Below the pieces are notes generated by a model. That model worked only from the letters and a program-made list of their open reading frames with translations, was not told the DNA's origin and searched no databases. Shown piece by piece: positions 1-11,178 of a DNA stretch of 64,000 bases. Within the stretch, counting starts at the first letter, position 1; every line of letters begins with the position of its first letter. This stretch comes from Polynucleobacter antarcticus. Its GTDB lineage: Bacteria; Pseudomonadota; Gammaproteobacteria; Burkholderiales; Burkholderiaceae. Location of the stretch: positions 1,798,001 through 1,862,000 of the forward strand of contig NZ_CP028941.1 of the NCBI RefSeq assembly GCF_013307245.1, written 5' to 3'. Made by a program: the position numbers and the translations under genes.

Positions 1-2238
1 CCCAATAGTGAAGGGGTACTGACCCCGTGGTGGTGACGCCATTCTTTTGACGGTGGTAGATGCTGAACCTACACGACCAATTTGCTTGGCGGGTTGCCTG
101 TTCTCACTACCAGAATCAAAAAAATCATTCGACTCATAATCCCGTTGACGGGTATAACCATCTTGCCAAGTAGATCCTGTGCGACTGCTGCTACCGCTAC
201 TACCGCCCCAACGCGCGTCTTTCACTTTGGGTGTCAACCACTTTAATGAATCCGCTGGTAGCTCTTCTAAAAAACGAGAAGGCATGTTGTAACGTACTTG
301 GCCATGCAGCATGCGTGACTGGGTGTGCGAGAGATATAAACGCTCTTTAGCACGGGTGATAGCCACATACATCAGGCGGCGCTCTTCCTCCAAACCATTG
401 TGCTCATTAATACTGTTCTCATGAGGAAATAAACCTTCCTCTAGGCCAGTAATAAATACTGCTGTGAACTCCAAACCTTTGGCTGAATGCACTGTCATTA
501 ATTGCACTGCATCTTGCCCTGCTTGTGCTTGGTTATCGCCAGCCTCTAGGGAAGCGTGGGATAAGAAAGCAGCTAATGGCGACACCTCTACGACACCCGG
601 TGCGTTTTCACCAGGCAACATGGCTGCAGCCGCATCCTGACCATAACCCTCTTCCGCAATAAAAGCCGTTGCTGCATTGATTAATTCTTGTAAGTTCTCT
701 ACGCGGTCTTGTCCCTCGCGCTCTGAAAGATAGTGTTGTATCAAACCACTATTTTGAATCACAAACTCCACTGTTTCGGGTAAGGTGTTGTGACGGGTGG
801 CTTCACGCATGTGATCTACTAAACGAACAAATCCGCTGAGAGCAGCCCCTGATTTACCCTCTAAGGTAGAGGCGGCTAGATACAAAGAGGATTGTTGATC
901 TCTGGCTGCATCTTGCACAGATTCAATCGATCGCGCCCCGATACCCCGCGTAGGAAAATTCACCACCCGCGAGAAGGAAGTATCGTCGTTCGGGTTTTCT
1001 AAAAGACGGAGGTAGGCTAAAGCATGCTTAATCTCAGCACGCTCGAAGAAGCGCAAGCCACCATACACACGATAGGGAATAGCTGCCGAAAATAAGGCAT
1101 GTTCAATAATCCGGGATTGCGCATTACTTCTGTAAAGCAAGGCGATCTCCGTGCGTTTGATGCCGCTGTTCACTAGAGCTCTAATTTCATCAACTAGCCA
1201 AGCCGCTTCAGCATGATCACTTGGTGCATCGTAAATACGCACAGGCTCGCCATGACCCGCATCGGTACGAAGGTTTTTTCCTAGACGGTCGGTGTTATTA
1301 GAAATCAAGAAATTCGCGGTGTCGAGAATATGTCCGTGGGAGCGATAGTTTTGCTCTAACTTCACCATCATCGGATGGTATTGGTTTTCATAGAGGCGCA
1401 TATTCTCTACATCAGCACCACGGAAGGCATAAATACTTTGATCATCATCACCCACCGCAAAGACTGCACTACTGCCAGCACCGCTGACATTGATTTGACC
1501 GGCATCATGACCAGAGAGTAATTTGAGCCAAGCGTATTGCAAGGCATTGGTATCCTGAAACTCATCAATCAAAATGTGACGAAAGCGCTCTTGATAATGT
1601 GTGCGTATCGCTTCGCTATGTTTAAGTAATTCATAGCTTCGCAATAAGAGTTCAGCAAAGTCGACGACGCCTTCACGCTGACACTGTGCGTCATAAGCCT
1701 CATATAGCTGCGCCATCTTGGCTTGGAAGTCATCCCCCACGGAGAGCTCACGCGCCCGCTGGCCACGCTCTTTGGCATGGGCAATAAAGTATTGCAACTG
1801 CTTAGGAGGGTATTTCTCATCATCGACCTTTAAACCCTTTAAAAGACGCTTAATGGCAGATAGCTGATCTTGAGTGTCCAAAATCTGAAAGGTAGAGGGT
1901 AGGCCAGCCTCTTTATGGTGTGCCCGTAATAAACGGTTACAAAGACCATGAAAGGTGCCTATCCACATGCCCCGCGTATTGATCGGGAGCATAGCGCTCA
2001 GGCGCACCATCATCTCTTTGGCAGCCTTATTGGTGAAAGTCACTGCTAAGACGCCAATCGGTGAAACCTGGCCTGTCTGGATCAACCAGGCTATACGGGT
2101 AGTGAGGACGCGGGTCTTACCGCTACCGGCACCAGCCAAAATGAGGGCTGACTGAGATTGGCCTTGGGGATTTGAGGGCGGGAGGGTCACTGCCTCGCGC
2201 TGTTCTGGGTTGAGGTTCGCGAGCAAGTCTGAGTACAT
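1..2238 (-). CDS. uvrD: UvrD/PcrA-type superfamily I DNA helicase, partial (3' end outside window)
   Basis: ATP-dependent 3'-5' DNA helicase of the UvrD/Rep/PcrA family, acting in excision repair and removal of proteins from DNA. I translated it from the ATG at 2238; it stays open for 746 codons to the window edge, so the C-terminus is missing. Walker A GAGSGKT lies at about residues 36-42, the [10 protein letters not shown] motif follows, and the Walker B-type DEFQDT is at 225-230. [20 protein letters not shown] and [16 protein letters not shown] motifs (here [13 protein letters not shown]) follow in family order. After about residue 670 the chain becomes a Ser/Gly/Arg-rich tail, as expected for the flexible UvrD C-terminus. 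It diverges from valS; a TATAAT hexamer sits 7 nt before the ATG and there is no good ribosome binding site. Exact UvrD versus PcrA naming is a matter of taste. Confidence 0.93.
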   Translation of the reverse strand, partial: MYSDLLANLNPEQREAVTLPPSNPQGQSQSALILAGAGSGKTRVLTTRIAWLIQTGQVSPIGVLAVTFTNKAAKEMMVRLSAMLPINTRGMWIGTFHGLCNRLLRAHHKEAGLPSTFQILDTQDQLSAIKRLLKGLKVDDEKYPPKQLQYFIAHAKERGQRARELSVGDDFQAKMAQLYEAYDAQCQREGVVDFAELLLRSYELLKHSEAIRTHYQERFRHILIDEFQDTNALQYAWLKLLSGHDAGQINVSGAGSSAVFAVGDDDQSIYAFRGADVENMRLYENQYHPMMVKLEQNYRSHGHILDTANFLISNNTDRLGKNLRTDAGHGEPVRIYDAPSDHAEAAWLVDEIRALVNSGIKRTEIALLYRSNAQSRIIEHALFSAAIPYRVYGGLRFFERAEIKHALAYLRLLENPNDDTSFSRVVNFPTRGIGARSIESVQDAARDQQSSLYLAASTLEGKSGAALSGFVRLVDHMREATRHNTLPETVEFVIQNSGLIQHYLSEREGQDRVENLQELINAATAFIAEEGYGQDAAAAMLPGENAPGVVEVSPLAAFLSHASLEAGDNQAQAGQDAVQLMTVHSAKGLEFTAVFITGLEEGLFPHENSINEHNGLEEERRLMYVAITRAKERLYLSHTQSRMLHGQVRYNMPSRFLEELPADSLKWLTPKVKDARWGGSSGSSSRTGSTWQDGYTRQRDYESNDFFDSGSENRQPAKQIGRVGSASTTVKRMASPPRGQYPFTIG

Positions 2239-2245
2239 CGTCCCA

Positions 2246-2253
2246 ATTATAAT
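2246..2253. promoter_or_regulatory. Overlapping divergent -10 boxes for uvrD and valS
   Basis: The octamer ATTATAAT reads TATAAT on the + strand (2248-2253) and TATAAT on the - strand (2251-2246). It is 7 nt from the uvrD ATG and 9 nt from the valS ATG at 2263. No convincing -35 hexamer is seen for either direction. Transcripts starting about 7 nt downstream would have essentially no leader on either side. Confidence 0.55.
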
Positions 2254-2262
2254 TTGCCTCTT

Positions 2263-5166
2263 ATGCTAAATGCTTCGAATACCCCCAACTCCGGAGTGAA
2301 TCCTCCTGCGACCAGTTCAGCTGATGAACTCGCCAAATCCTATGAACCCGGCCCAATAGAAGCCTATTGGGGCCCAGAATGGGAACGTAGAGGCATTGCA
2401 GATGCAACCATGGTTGAAGGTAAAGAGAATTTCTCGATTCAGCTGCCACCCCCAAATGTGACCGGCACCCTGCATATGGGTCATGCCTTTAATCAAACCA
2501 TCATGGATGGTCTCGTGCGCCATGCCCGCATGTCTGGCAAAAACACCTTGTGGGTACCCGGTACTGATCATGCTGGTATCGCCACGCAAATTGTTGTTGA
2601 ACGTCAACTCGATGCCCAAAAAATATCGCGTCATGATTTAGGTCGTGAACAGTTCCTCGAAAAAGTTTGGGAATGGAAAGAAGCCTCTGGCTCTAGTATC
2701 ACCCGTCAAATACGTCGCCTGGGTGCATCGATTGATTGGGGCAAAGAATATTTCACGATGGACAACAAAATGTCCCAAGCCGTAGTGGAAGTATTTGTTC
2801 GCCTGCATGAGCAAGGACTGATTTATCGCGGTAAGCGTTTAGTGAACTGGGACCCCGTATTAGGTACAGCAGTCTCTGACTTAGAAGTAGTGAGTGAAGA
2901 GGAAGAAGGCTTCATGTGGCATATTCGCTATCCCCTAGCGAATGGCTCTGGCCATTTAACCGTGGCTACTACCAGACCAGAAACACTATTGGGTGACGTT
3001 GCGGTGATGGTCAATCCAGAAGATCCGCGCTACCACCATCTGATTGGGAAGTCCGTACACCTGCCTTTATGCAACCGTGACATTCCCATCATTGCAGATG
3101 ACTATGTGGATGTCGCTTTTGGTACGGGTGTGGTTAAAGTCACCCCAGCCCATGACTTTAATGACTATGCAGTAGGACAGCGTCACCAATTACCCTTAAT
3201 TAACATTCTGACTTTAGATGCCCATATTAATGAGCATGCCCCTTTGGCTTACCAAGGTTTAGAGCGCTTTGCTGCACGCAAACAAGTCGTTGCGGATTTA
3301 GATGCGGCAGGCCTATTAGAAAAAGTACAGCCCCATAAGTTGATGGTGCCACGAGGTGATCGCACACAAACCATCATTGAGCCGATGCTGACGGATCAGT
3401 GGTTTGTCGCAGTATCTAAGCCGAGCCCCGATAACCAATATCAACCAGGCTCATCGATCGCGAGCGCCGCATTAGATGCGGTGACTAAGGGGGATATCAA
3501 ACTCGTCCCAGAAAATTGGCTCAGCACTTACAGCCAGTGGCTTGAAAATATTCAAGACTGGTGCATCTCTCGTCAACTCTGGTGGGGTCATCAGATACCT
3601 GCTTGGTACGGCGATGATGGGCAAATTTTTGTAGCGCGCTCTGAAGCGGAAGCTAAAACAAAAGCAGCGGCAGCTGGCTATACTGGCACACTCCATCGCG
3701 ATCCCGATGTCTTAGATACCTGGTTTAGTTCTGCACTAGTCCCCTTTAGCTCCTTAGGCTGGCCAGAGCAAACGCCGGCACTCAAGCACTTCTTACCCTC
3801 TTCCGTATTAGTCACGGGTTTTGACATCATCTTCTTTTGGGTAGCGCGTATGGTGATGATGACCTGCCATTTCACGGGCAAAGTACCGTTTCATACGGTC
3901 TATGTGCATGGCTTAGTACGTGATGCAGAAGGCCAGAAGATGAGTAAGTCCAAAGGAAATACTCTGGACCCGATTGACCTGATTGATGGCATCACCATTG
4001 AAGAATTGGTGAGTAAGCGCACCTCGGGCTTAATGAATCCTAAGCAAGCAGAAAGTATTAGTAAGAAAACCAAAAAAGAATTTGCTGAAGGTATTCCGGC
4101 ATTTGGTACAGATGCCTTACGGTTTACCTTTGCTTCCCTGGCATCACTTGGTCGTAATATTAATTTTGATCAAAAGCGTTGTGAGGGTTATCGTAACTTT
4201 TGCAATAAGCTTTGGAACGCAACCCGCTTCGTACTCATGAATTGCCCAGGCAATGATGAAGACAATGGCTTTGCACCTTGCAATGAGCAATGCGGCCCTG
4301 AAGGTCATCTCGACTTTTCTCCGGCAGATCGCTGGATTGTGTCGATTCTGCAAAAAACAGAAGCCGATGTCGCTAAAGGCTTTCAAAACTATCGATTTGA
4401 TAATATCGCCACGAGTATGTATCAATTTATTTGGGATGAGTATTGTGACTGGTACCTAGAGTTAGCCAAGGTGCAATTGCAGACTGGTACACCAGCCCAA
4501 CAACGCGCTACCCGTCGCACCTTATTGCGCGTTTTAGAAACTATCTTGCGTATGGCGCATCCTCTCATTCCGTTTATTACGGAGACGCTGTGGCAAACCG
4601 TAGGGCCTAAAGTTGGTAAAGTACTAGCAAATCAAGAGAAGCAAACGATTGCCTTACAGCCTTACCCAATTGCGCAACCAGAAAAAATTGATGAAAGCAG
4701 CGAAGCGTGGGTAGCCCAAATTAAAGCCATTGTGGATGCCTGCAGAAATTTGCGTGGTGAAATGCAAGTGTCCCCAGCACTCAAAGTGCCTTTGTGGATC
4801 AGTGGACCAGAAGATTTCTTAAAACAAGCGAGTCCTTATATCACTGCACTGGCTAAGCTCTCTGAAGTCAAAATTTATCAAGATGAATCCGCTTTAGAGA
4901 AAGATGCCCCAGGGGCACCCATTGCTTTAGTAGGCGATCTGAAGCTCTTACTAAAAATTGAAGTGGATGTTGCCGCCGAGAGAATTCGTCTTGGTAAAGA
5001 AATTGAGCGTCTAGCCAATGAAATTACTAAAGCACGGGGTAAGCTCACCAACGAGAGCTTTGTCGCTCGCGCCCCAGAAGAAGTAGTTGCACAAGAAAAG
5101 CAACGTTTAGCAGGGTTTGAACAGAATCATGAGAAGCTCGTTGCACAATTAGAGCGAATAAAATAA
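2263..5166 (+). CDS. valS: Valyl-tRNA synthetase
   Basis: Class Ia aminoacyl-tRNA synthetase that charges tRNA-Val with valine in the cytoplasm. From the ATG at 2263 it is 967 residues, the usual size for bacterial ValRS. The HIGH-type signature is HMGH at about 71-74 and the KMSKS loop is at about 559-563; the editing (CP1) domain lies between them. The C-terminus is a Lys/Glu-rich coiled-coil arm (about the last 70 residues), typical of ValRS. An in-frame TTG at 2254 would add three residues but directly abuts the TATAAT box, so ATG 2263 is preferred. It diverges from uvrD and is followed 37 bases later by galU on the same strand. Confidence 0.97.
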   Translation: MLNASNTPNSGVNPPATSSADELAKSYEPGPIEAYWGPEWERRGIADATMVEGKENFSIQLPPPNVTGTLHMGHAFNQTIMDGLVRHARMSGKNTLWVPGTDHAGIATQIVVERQLDAQKISRHDLGREQFLEKVWEWKEASGSSITRQIRRLGASIDWGKEYFTMDNKMSQAVVEVFVRLHEQGLIYRGKRLVNWDPVLGTAVSDLEVVSEEEEGFMWHIRYPLANGSGHLTVATTRPETLLGDVAVMVNPEDPRYHHLIGKSVHLPLCNRDIPIIADDYVDVAFGTGVVKVTPAHDFNDYAVGQRHQLPLINILTLDAHINEHAPLAYQGLERFAARKQVVADLDAAGLLEKVQPHKLMVPRGDRTQTIIEPMLTDQWFVAVSKPSPDNQYQPGSSIASAALDAVTKGDIKLVPENWLSTYSQWLENIQDWCISRQLWWGHQIPAWYGDDGQIFVARSEAEAKTKAAAAGYTGTLHRDPDVLDTWFSSALVPFSSLGWPEQTPALKHFLPSSVLVTGFDIIFFWVARMVMMTCHFTGKVPFHTVYVHGLVRDAEGQKMSKSKGNTLDPIDLIDGITIEELVSKRTSGLMNPKQAESISKKTKKEFAEGIPAFGTDALRFTFASLASLGRNINFDQKRCEGYRNFCNKLWNATRFVLMNCPGNDEDNGFAPCNEQCGPEGHLDFSPADRWIVSILQKTEADVAKGFQNYRFDNIATSMYQFIWDEYCDWYLELAKVQLQTGTPAQQRATRRTLLRVLETILRMAHPLIPFITETLWQTVGPKVGKVLANQEKQTIALQPYPIAQPEKIDESSEAWVAQIKAIVDACRNLRGEMQVSPALKVPLWISGPEDFLKQASPYITALAKLSEVKIYQDESALEKDAPGAPIALVGDLKLLLKIEVDVAAERIRLGKEIERLANEITKARGKLTNESFVARAPEEVVAQEKQRLAGFEQNHEKLVAQLERIK

Positions 5167-5203
5167 AGATGCAGCACCCCTTTTGGAATAGATCGGAATA
5201 CGT

Positions 5204-6088
5204 ATGCCATTAAGCACTAAAGCTGTCACTAAAGCCGTCTTTCCGGTAGCAGGTCTGGGAACACGCTTCTTACCAGCGACGAAGGCAAGCCCCAAAGAGA
5301 TGCTCAATGTCGTAGATAAGCCCCTAATTCAGTACGCCGTTGAAGAGGCGATTGCTGCCGGTATCACCGAAATGATTTTTGTTACTGGTCGCAGTAAAAG
5401 AGCGATTGAAGATCACTTTGATAAATCCTATGAGTTAGAAGCAGAGCTTGAAGCCAAGAATAAGCAAGCGCTTTTAGAGATCGTACGCAATGTCAAGCCA
5501 AGTCATGTTGATTGCGTGTACGTTCGACAACCTGAAGCGCTCGGCCTCGGTCACGCTGTGTTGTGCGCAGAAAAACTCGTGCGCGATGAACCCTTTGCCA
5601 TTATTTTGGCAGACGATCTATTAGATGGGCAGCCTCCTATACTTTCACAAATGCTTAAAGTGTTTGGTGAGCAAAATGGTTCCGTACTAGCGGTAGAGAA
5701 AATTGATCCTGCCAAAAGTAGCTCTTACGGGATTATTTCTGGGGCCGAAGTTGCTAAAGGGATTTACCGCCTCAACGGTATCGTAGAAAAACCACAGCCT
5801 AAAGATGCACCATCTAACTTAGCAGTAGTAGGTCGGTATGTTTTGTCATCTGACATCTTTAAACATATTCGCAATCTCAAGCCAGGTGCTGGTGGTGAAA
5901 TTCAGTTAACTGATGCGATTGCCTCTTTGCTAAAGGTAGATCCCGTATTTGCTTACGAATACGACGGTGTGCGCTATGACTGCGGTAGCAAAATTGGCTA
6001 CCTCAAGGCTTCTGTAGAATTTGCCTTGCGCCATCCAGAAGTAAAAGAAGAGTTTGCTGCCTATTTAAAAAGCCGATCGTTAACTTAA
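5204..6088 (+). CDS. galU: UTP-glucose-1-phosphate uridylyltransferase
   Basis: Makes UDP-glucose from UTP and glucose-1-phosphate for exopolysaccharide and LPS sugar precursors. The 294-residue chain matches the family length. The nucleotide-binding signature GLGTRF is at residues 17-22, followed by the TKASPKEML stretch with the conserved lysines, and a KPLIQYAVEEA segment typical of GalU. It follows valS by 37 bases and may share its transcript. The next gene downstream is on the opposite strand. The ribosome binding site is weak (CGGAAT upstream of ATG). Confidence 0.96.
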   Translation: MPLSTKAVTKAVFPVAGLGTRFLPATKASPKEMLNVVDKPLIQYAVEEAIAAGITEMIFVTGRSKRAIEDHFDKSYELEAELEAKNKQALLEIVRNVKPSHVDCVYVRQPEALGLGHAVLCAEKLVRDEPFAIILADDLLDGQPPILSQMLKVFGEQNGSVLAVEKIDPAKSSSYGIISGAEVAKGIYRLNGIVEKPQPKDAPSNLAVVGRYVLSSDIFKHIRNLKPGAGGEIQLTDAIASLLKVDPVFAYEYDGVRYDCGSKIGYLKASVEFALRHPEVKEEFAAYLKSRSLT

Positions 6089-6132
6089 TCCGGTCTTTAA
6101 GTCTGAAGGTAGCAATCGCCCTTAAATCGCAC

Positions 6133-6372
6133 TTATCTTCTTTTGAGAAAAAAGATAAAGACATCGCCCTCGGTCGTACTGGACATTAACTCATTACCCG
6201 TTTGTTTAGCAAACGCTGGGAAGTCATGAACCGCACCAGAATCCGTTGCCTTAATCTTTAAGACTTCGCCGGATTGCATCGTGGCTAATGCTTTCTTAGT
6301 TCGTAAGATCGGCAATGGACAGTTCATACCAGTAGCGTCTATCTCGAGATTAAATTCTATAGATTGACTCAT
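6133..6372 (-). CDS. TusA/SirA-family sulfur carrier protein
   Basis: Small (79 residues) protein of the TusA/SirA/YedF family. The family signature CPLP (Cys-Pro-x-Pro) follows the [10 protein letters not shown] segment, so the cysteine that would carry persulfide is present. I chose the ATG at 6372 because it overlaps the alaS stop codon as ATGA, a coupled arrangement; an in-frame ATG at 6387 would add five residues inside alaS. Translation is probably coupled to alaS. Family members act in sulfur relay for tRNA thiolation or related chemistry, but the actual acceptor cannot be told from sequence. Confidence 0.9.
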   Translation of the reverse strand: MSQSIEFNLEIDATGMNCPLPILRTKKALATMQSGEVLKIKATDSGAVHDFPAFAKQTGNELMSSTTEGDVFIFFLKRR

Positions 6373-8993
6373 TGAGATGCCACCCAATCTGTCACGCTAG
6401 CCAAAGCTTGGGCCAATTTAGTCGAGTCAGTGCCACCAGCCATGGCCATCTCTGGCTTGCCGCCGCCCTTTCCACCAACCTGTTGAGCTACAAAGTTCAC
6501 TAAGTCCCCTGCTTTGATCTTGGCAATCGAGTCCACAGTCACGCCCGCAATCAAGCTGACTTTATCACCTTGCACAGAAGCGAGAACAATCGCCGCCGTT
6601 TTTAACTTCCCCTTTAAGGCATCCATCGTTTCGCGCAGTACCTGGGCATCCGCACCGTCTAAGCGAGCAGCCAAGACTTTAAGGCCATTGATATCGACTG
6701 CTTGGCTTGCTAACTCATCACCCTGACTAGCAGCAAACTTAGAATTGACTTTATCTAACTCACGTTCAGCTTGACGTAAACTTTCTTGCAGTTGGGTTAC
6801 GCGATGTACAAGATCCCCAGGATGGGTTTTCAAAATACTGGCTGCTTGGTGGATGCTATCTTCCAGACCCTGTAAAAAGCTCAATGCATGCGTCCCCGTG
6901 ACCGCCTCTACTCGCCGGATACCGGCCGCAACGCCACCCTCAGAAACAATCTTGAGGCTGCCAATGTCGCCAGTACGTGATACGTGGGTCCCGCCACAGA
7001 GTTCTTTTGAACTACCGATTTCTAAGACACGTACCTCGTCGCCATACTTTTCACCGAAGAGCATCATCGCACCGGTCTTTTGCGCGTCATCCAAAGACAT
7101 CACTTTTCCGGAGGTGGCAGTGTTCGCCAATATCTCTGCATTCACAATATCTTCAATCCGACGAATTTGACCTGTAGTTATGGGTGCGTTGTGGGTAAAG
7201 TCAAAACGCGTTTTACTGGCGTCTACCAAAGAACCTTTTTGCTGCACATGATCGCCCAATACCTCACGTAATGCCTTATGCAGTATGTGCGTCGCACTAT
7301 GGTTACGCATCGTCTCCGTTCTATGCTGGGTATCTACCAAGGCATTGAGTACATCACCTACCTTGAGCTCACCCTCCAGAACTTCACCTTGATGCCCAAA
7401 TACATCCGCCTGAATTTTGAACGTATCTTCTACAGAAAAGCGAGCAGCATCATTGCGTAGCTCTCCGCGATCACCAATCTGCCCACCAGACTCCGCATAA
7501 AAAGGGGTGTTATCTAAAACGATGACAGCAGCGTCGCCGGCTTTTACAGATTGAACTGCAGAGCCATCAACATACAGCGCAGTCACTTTTGCCCCTTCAT
7601 GCTTAAGGGTGTCATAACCATGAAATTGGGTGGGTTTGCCGGAGTACTCCAAGCCTTGGGCTACCTTGAACTTACCTGCAGATCTGGCCTGGTCGCGTTG
7701 CTTTTGCATTGCTGATTCAAAACCGGCGGAGTCGACTGTGACATCACGCTCACGACAAACATCGGCAGTTAAATCTAATGGAAAGCCAAAGGTGTCATGC
7801 AAGCGAAATGCGGTTTCACCATCTATTGTCTTAACACCACCCGCTAATGCACTATCCAAAATCTCCATGCCATTGGCAATCGTTTGGAAGAAGCGTTCTT
7901 CTTCTTGCTTGATGACTTCACTCACCTTATCTTTTGCAGCCTGCAACTCTGGATAAGCCTCGCCCATTTCACGAACTAAAGCTGGAACCAATTGATAGAA
8001 GAAGGGTTTGCGTGCGCCCAATTTATAACCATGACGAATAGCGCGGCGTGCAATACGACGCAATACATAACCGCGCCCCGCATTGCCTGGAATCACACCA
8101 TCGACCACAATAAAACTACAGGCACGAATATGATCTGCAATCACTTTTAAGGATGGGCTTGTGGCATCACAATCTTCACCACCAGCGGCATCTACCGCTT
8201 CTTTGGCAGCTTTGAGCAAATTCACAAACAGATCAATCTCATAATTTGAGTGCACGTGCTGTAACACTGCCGCAATCCGCTCAAGACCCATACCGGTATC
8301 GACACTCGGTTTAGGTAAGGGATGCATGACACCTGCTTCATCGCGATTGAACTGCATAAAGACGTTATTCCAGATCTCAATATAACGATCACCATCTTCG
8401 TCTGGACTACCAGGAGGCCCGCCAGCAATATGCGGGCCATGGTCATAGAAAATTTCAGTGCAAGGTCCACAAGGGCCTGTATCCCCCATCATCCAAAAAT
8501 TATCTGAAGCGTAACGAGCACCTTTGTTATCACCAATACGAATAATGCGATCCGCAGGAATGCCGATATGTTTATTCCAGATCTCGTATGCCTCATCGTC
8601 ATCCGCATAAATCGTGACGAGAAGTTTTTCCTTGGGCAGTTTGAAGACTTCGGTCAGGAGCTCCCAAGCAAATTGGATGGCATCACGCTTAAAGTAGTCA
8701 CCGAAAGAGAAATTGCCCAACATCTCAAAAAAGGTGTGATGACGTGCCGTGTACCCAACATTGTCCAAATCATTGTGCTTACCGCCAGCACGAATACATT
8801 TTTGAGCGCTGGTTGCACGGTTATAGGGACGCTTATCAAAGCCTAGAAAAACATCTTTGAACTGGTTCATCCCTGCATTAGTAAATAGCAAGGTGGGATC
8901 ATCGCCCGGCACAACCGGACTCGATGGAACAATTTGATGGCCTTTTTGAGCGAAGTAATCCAGGTAAGCCTGGCGAATTTGGGTGACTTTCAT
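6369..8993 (-). CDS. alaS: Alanyl-tRNA synthetase
   Basis: Class II synthetase charging tRNA-Ala, 874 residues, full family length. The N-terminal catalytic core begins with the family-typical IRQAYLDYF and [11 protein letters not shown] segments. The editing domain carries the zinc-binding [11 protein letters not shown] motif and the ELCGGTHV motif with the Cys and His ligands. The C-terminus ends in the Gly-rich [15 protein letters not shown] segment of the oligomerisation/C-Ala domain. A TGC-GATAAT sequence lies 7 nt before the ATG with no Shine-Dalgarno. The downstream TusA-family gene overlaps the stop codon by 4 bases. Confidence 0.97.
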   Translation of the reverse strand: MKVTQIRQAYLDYFAQKGHQIVPSSPVVPGDDPTLLFTNAGMNQFKDVFLGFDKRPYNRATSAQKCIRAGGKHNDLDNVGYTARHHTFFEMLGNFSFGDYFKRDAIQFAWELLTEVFKLPKEKLLVTIYADDDEAYEIWNKHIGIPADRIIRIGDNKGARYASDNFWMMGDTGPCGPCTEIFYDHGPHIAGGPPGSPDEDGDRYIEIWNNVFMQFNRDEAGVMHPLPKPSVDTGMGLERIAAVLQHVHSNYEIDLFVNLLKAAKEAVDAAGGEDCDATSPSLKVIADHIRACSFIVVDGVIPGNAGRGYVLRRIARRAIRHGYKLGARKPFFYQLVPALVREMGEAYPELQAAKDKVSEVIKQEEERFFQTIANGMEILDSALAGGVKTIDGETAFRLHDTFGFPLDLTADVCRERDVTVDSAGFESAMQKQRDQARSAGKFKVAQGLEYSGKPTQFHGYDTLKHEGAKVTALYVDGSAVQSVKAGDAAVIVLDNTPFYAESGGQIGDRGELRNDAARFSVEDTFKIQADVFGHQGEVLEGELKVGDVLNALVDTQHRTETMRNHSATHILHKALREVLGDHVQQKGSLVDASKTRFDFTHNAPITTGQIRRIEDIVNAEILANTATSGKVMSLDDAQKTGAMMLFGEKYGDEVRVLEIGSSKELCGGTHVSRTGDIGSLKIVSEGGVAAGIRRVEAVTGTHALSFLQGLEDSIHQAASILKTHPGDLVHRVTQLQESLRQAERELDKVNSKFAASQGDELASQAVDINGLKVLAARLDGADAQVLRETMDALKGKLKTAAIVLASVQGDKVSLIAGVTVDSIAKIKAGDLVNFVAQQVGGKGGGKPEMAMAGGTDSTKLAQALASVTDWVASQ

Positions 8994-9000
8994 AAAAATA

Positions 9001-9006
9001 ATTATC
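9001..9006 (-). promoter_or_regulatory. alaS -10 element (leaderless arrangement)
   Basis: GATAAT preceded by TGC (an extended -10 form) lies 7 nt upstream of the alaS ATG. The first position departs from the TATAAT consensus. No ribosome binding site is seen between it and the start. Confidence 0.4.
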
Positions 9007-9020
9007 GCATTAGCATCATA

Positions 9021-9098
9021 TTAGGGCAAACCCTAGTTAAGCACTGCCTTACCTGCCTTACAATCGCACAACACTAATAAATTGGCACAAATGCCAGT
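9021..9098 (+). promoter_or_regulatory. tctB upstream region: -10 box, 9-bp tandem repeat and two CAAA-loop hairpins
   Basis: A candidate -10 TACAAT is at 9059-9064. It overlaps the end of a perfect head-to-tail repeat CTGCCTTAC (9044-9052 and 9053-9061). On either side are small inverted repeats with the same loop: TAGGG-CAAA-CCCTA (9022-9035) and TGGCA-CAAA-TGCCA (9083-9096). The -35 region is not convincing. In other proteobacteria tct genes are controlled by the TctD/TctE two-component pair, and a tandem direct repeat would suit such a response regulator, but that link is inference. Confidence 0.4.
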
Positions 9099-9114
9099 AC
9101 ACAAGGAGCAAAAC

Positions 9115-9573
9115 TTGAAAATTCGCAATCAAAAGGATTTTGGCGCGGGGATCTTCTATATCGTCGTTGGCCTTTTCTTTGCCATTGTTGCAACCCAATA
9201 CAAGATGGGGACCGCTGCCAAAATGGGTCCTGGTTACTTTCCATTCTATTTAGGTGCTCTGATGGTGCTTTTGGGCCTCCTAATACTCATCAAGTCTTTG
9301 GGTGCAAAAGCAATGATTGATGATCTACCCCCATTTAACTGGAAAGTGATTGGAATCATCACTGGCTCTATTTCTCTTTTTGGAGTCTTGTTGCCCACCA
9401 TGGGATTTTTAGTGGCTATTTTTGTTTTGGTTTTTGTCTCCTCAACTGCCAGTAAGGAATTTAGCTGGAAGTCAGCAGTAATCAATTCAATCGTCTTAAT
9501 TGTGTTCACTTACTCCGTCTTTATCATCGGCCTGAAACTGAGTTTTCCAGTTCTACCGTTCTTTTTTGAATAA
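9115..9573 (+). CDS. tctB: Tripartite tricarboxylate transporter small membrane subunit TctB
   Basis: Small subunit (152 residues) of a TctABC-type secondary carboxylate transporter in the inner membrane. It has about four hydrophobic segments, the first starting around residue 10 and the last ending near the C-terminus, as expected for the family. The start is taken as TTG 9115 because a strong AAGGAG (9103-9108) lies 6 nt before it; longer in-frame starts (TTG 9082, ATG 9091) place this Shine-Dalgarno inside the coding sequence. TctA follows 17 bases later. No periplasmic TctC gene is adjacent, so the substrate cannot be guessed. Confidence 0.9.
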   Translation: MKIRNQKDFGAGIFYIVVGLFFAIVATQYKMGTAAKMGPGYFPFYLGALMVLLGLLILIKSLGAKAMIDDLPPFNWKVIGIITGSISLFGVLLPTMGFLVAIFVLVFVSSTASKEFSWKSAVINSIVLIVFTYSVFIIGLKLSFPVLPFFFE

Positions 9574-9590
9574 CCCCGGGAAATAGAAAA

Positions 9591-11093
9591 ATGGAATTAT
9601 TTAATAATCTTGCTCTCGGATTTGACACTGCATTTACACTGCAAAATTTGCTGTATTGCCTGATCGGCTGTATCTTGGGTACCCTCATTGGGGTTCTTCC
9701 TGGGCTTGGTCCTGTTGCGACTATTGCGATGCTGTTGCCAGCAACCTATGCCCTGCCTCCCATCGCCGCATTAATTATGCTGTCAGGCATTTACTACGGC
9801 TCACAGTACGGCGGTTCGACTACTGCTATTTTGCTCAATATCCCCGGGGAAACGTCCTCGGTGGTAACGGCGATTGACGGCTACCAAATGGCCAAAAATG
9901 GTCGCGGTGGTGTTGCCTTGTTTACTGCCGGTATAGGCTCGTTCTTTGCTGGTTGCGTAGCTACTTTGGTATTGGCCGCTTTTGCTGCCCCTCTTTCACA
10001 GCTTGCCTTTAAATTTGGTCCAGCGGAATATTTCTCACTAATGGTCTTGGGTCTAATTGGTGCAGTGGTATTGGCTTCAGGCTCGCTTATTAAAGCTATC
10101 GGCATGATTGTTCTTGGCCTCTTAATGGGATTGATTGGAACTGATGTCAACTCTGGTGTTGCGCGCTACTCTTTTGATATTCCACAGCTGAGTGACGGCA
10201 TTGGCTTTGTTAGCGTGGCTATGGGCGTCTTTGGCTTTGCTGAAATCATGAATAACCTTGAGAAAAAGGGGGATGACGCAAGCTTCTTGAATAAAGTCAC
10301 CACCATGATTCCAACCAAGCAAGATATCAAACGGATGATTCCATCCATCTTACGTGGCACCACCATTGGTTCTCTCTTAGGTATCTTGCCCGGCGGTGGC
10401 GCTGCCTTAGCTGCTTTTGGTGCTTACTCGGTAGAAAAGAAAACCTCTAAATACGGTCATGAGTTTGGCAAAGGTGCGATTGAGGGTGTGGCTGGTCCAG
10501 AGGCTGCTAATAATGCTGCGGCACAAACTTCTTTCATTCCATTGCTGACACTCGGTATTCCACCGAATGCGGTGATGGCCTTGATGGTGGGTGCGATGAC
10601 CATTCACAACATACAACCAGGCCCTCAAGTGATGACCAGTAACCCAGCATTATTCTGGGGTCTGATTGCCTCAATGTGGATTGGTAACATCATGTTGATT
10701 CTTTTGAACTTGCCCCTGATTGGTATCTGGGTAAAGCTCTTAAAGATTCCTTACCGACTGATGTACCCCGCAATTCTGGTTTTTTGCTGTATTGGTGTCT
10801 ATACCGTCAATAATTCTATTTTTGATATTTACGTGACCGCTGCTTTTGGGTTGATCGGCTACCTCTTCTTCAAGCTTGGTTGCGAACCCGCTCCATTGCT
10901 TCTCGGTTTTGTGCTGGGTCCGATGATGGAAGAAAACTTCCGTCGTGCCTTGTTGTTATCTCGAGGTGATTTCACGACCTTCTTTACTAGACCGCTTTCC
11001 TTGGGTCTGTTGATTGCGGCAGCCTTACTGGTTGTCATTGTGGCATTACCAGCAGTCAAGAAGACGCGTGAAGAGGCCTTTGTGGAGGAGTAA
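9591..11093 (+). CDS. tctA: Tripartite tricarboxylate transporter large membrane subunit TctA
   Basis: Large inner-membrane subunit (500 residues) that forms the translocation pathway for a carboxylate with sodium or proton coupling in this family. It shows many hydrophobic helices in two halves. Family-typical glycine-rich loops are visible: [15 protein letters not shown] near residue 40, [25 protein letters not shown] sequence near 265, and [17 protein letters not shown] near 320. It is the second gene of a tctB-tctA unit that ends at a strong terminator. The usual tctC partner is missing here and may be elsewhere in the genome, as often happens in Burkholderiales. Confidence 0.96.
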   Translation: MELFNNLALGFDTAFTLQNLLYCLIGCILGTLIGVLPGLGPVATIAMLLPATYALPPIAALIMLSGIYYGSQYGGSTTAILLNIPGETSSVVTAIDGYQMAKNGRGGVALFTAGIGSFFAGCVATLVLAAFAAPLSQLAFKFGPAEYFSLMVLGLIGAVVLASGSLIKAIGMIVLGLLMGLIGTDVNSGVARYSFDIPQLSDGIGFVSVAMGVFGFAEIMNNLEKKGDDASFLNKVTTMIPTKQDIKRMIPSILRGTTIGSLLGILPGGGAALAAFGAYSVEKKTSKYGHEFGKGAIEGVAGPEAANNAAAQTSFIPLLTLGIPPNAVMALMVGAMTIHNIQPGPQVMTSNPALFWGLIASMWIGNIMLILLNLPLIGIWVKLLKIPYRLMYPAILVFCCIGVYTVNNSIFDIYVTAAFGLIGYLFFKLGCEPAPLLLGFVLGPMMEENFRRALLLSRGDFTTFFTRPLSLGLLIAAALLVVIVALPAVKKTREEAFVEE

Positions 11094-11117
11094 TCCTTTC
11101 TTCTGCCTTACAGAAAC

Positions 11118-11146
11118 AAGCCCGCAGCAGTTTGCGGGCTTTTTCT
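11118..11146 (+). terminator. Rho-independent terminator after tctA
   Basis: Perfect 9-bp stem AAGCCCGCA (11118-11126) with TGCGGGCTT (11133-11141), loop of 6 nt, then a T-rich tract. It lies between tctA and glnS, both rightward. Confidence 0.9.
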
Positions 11147-11166
11147 TTATGGGTAAGGCTTTTCTC

Positions 11167-11172
11167 TACAAT
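11167..11172 (+). promoter_or_regulatory. glnS -10 element, 6 nt from the start codon
   Basis: TACAAT at 11167-11172 is followed by 6 nt and then the glnS ATG. There is no Shine-Dalgarno. It lies just after the tctA terminator, so glnS needs its own promoter. Confidence 0.5.
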
Positions 11173-11178
11173 AGCCCT

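Noticed and set aside
11014-11178. N-terminal extension of glnS into tctA
   Set aside because: It would read through the tctA terminator; ATG 11179 gives a normal GlnRS length.
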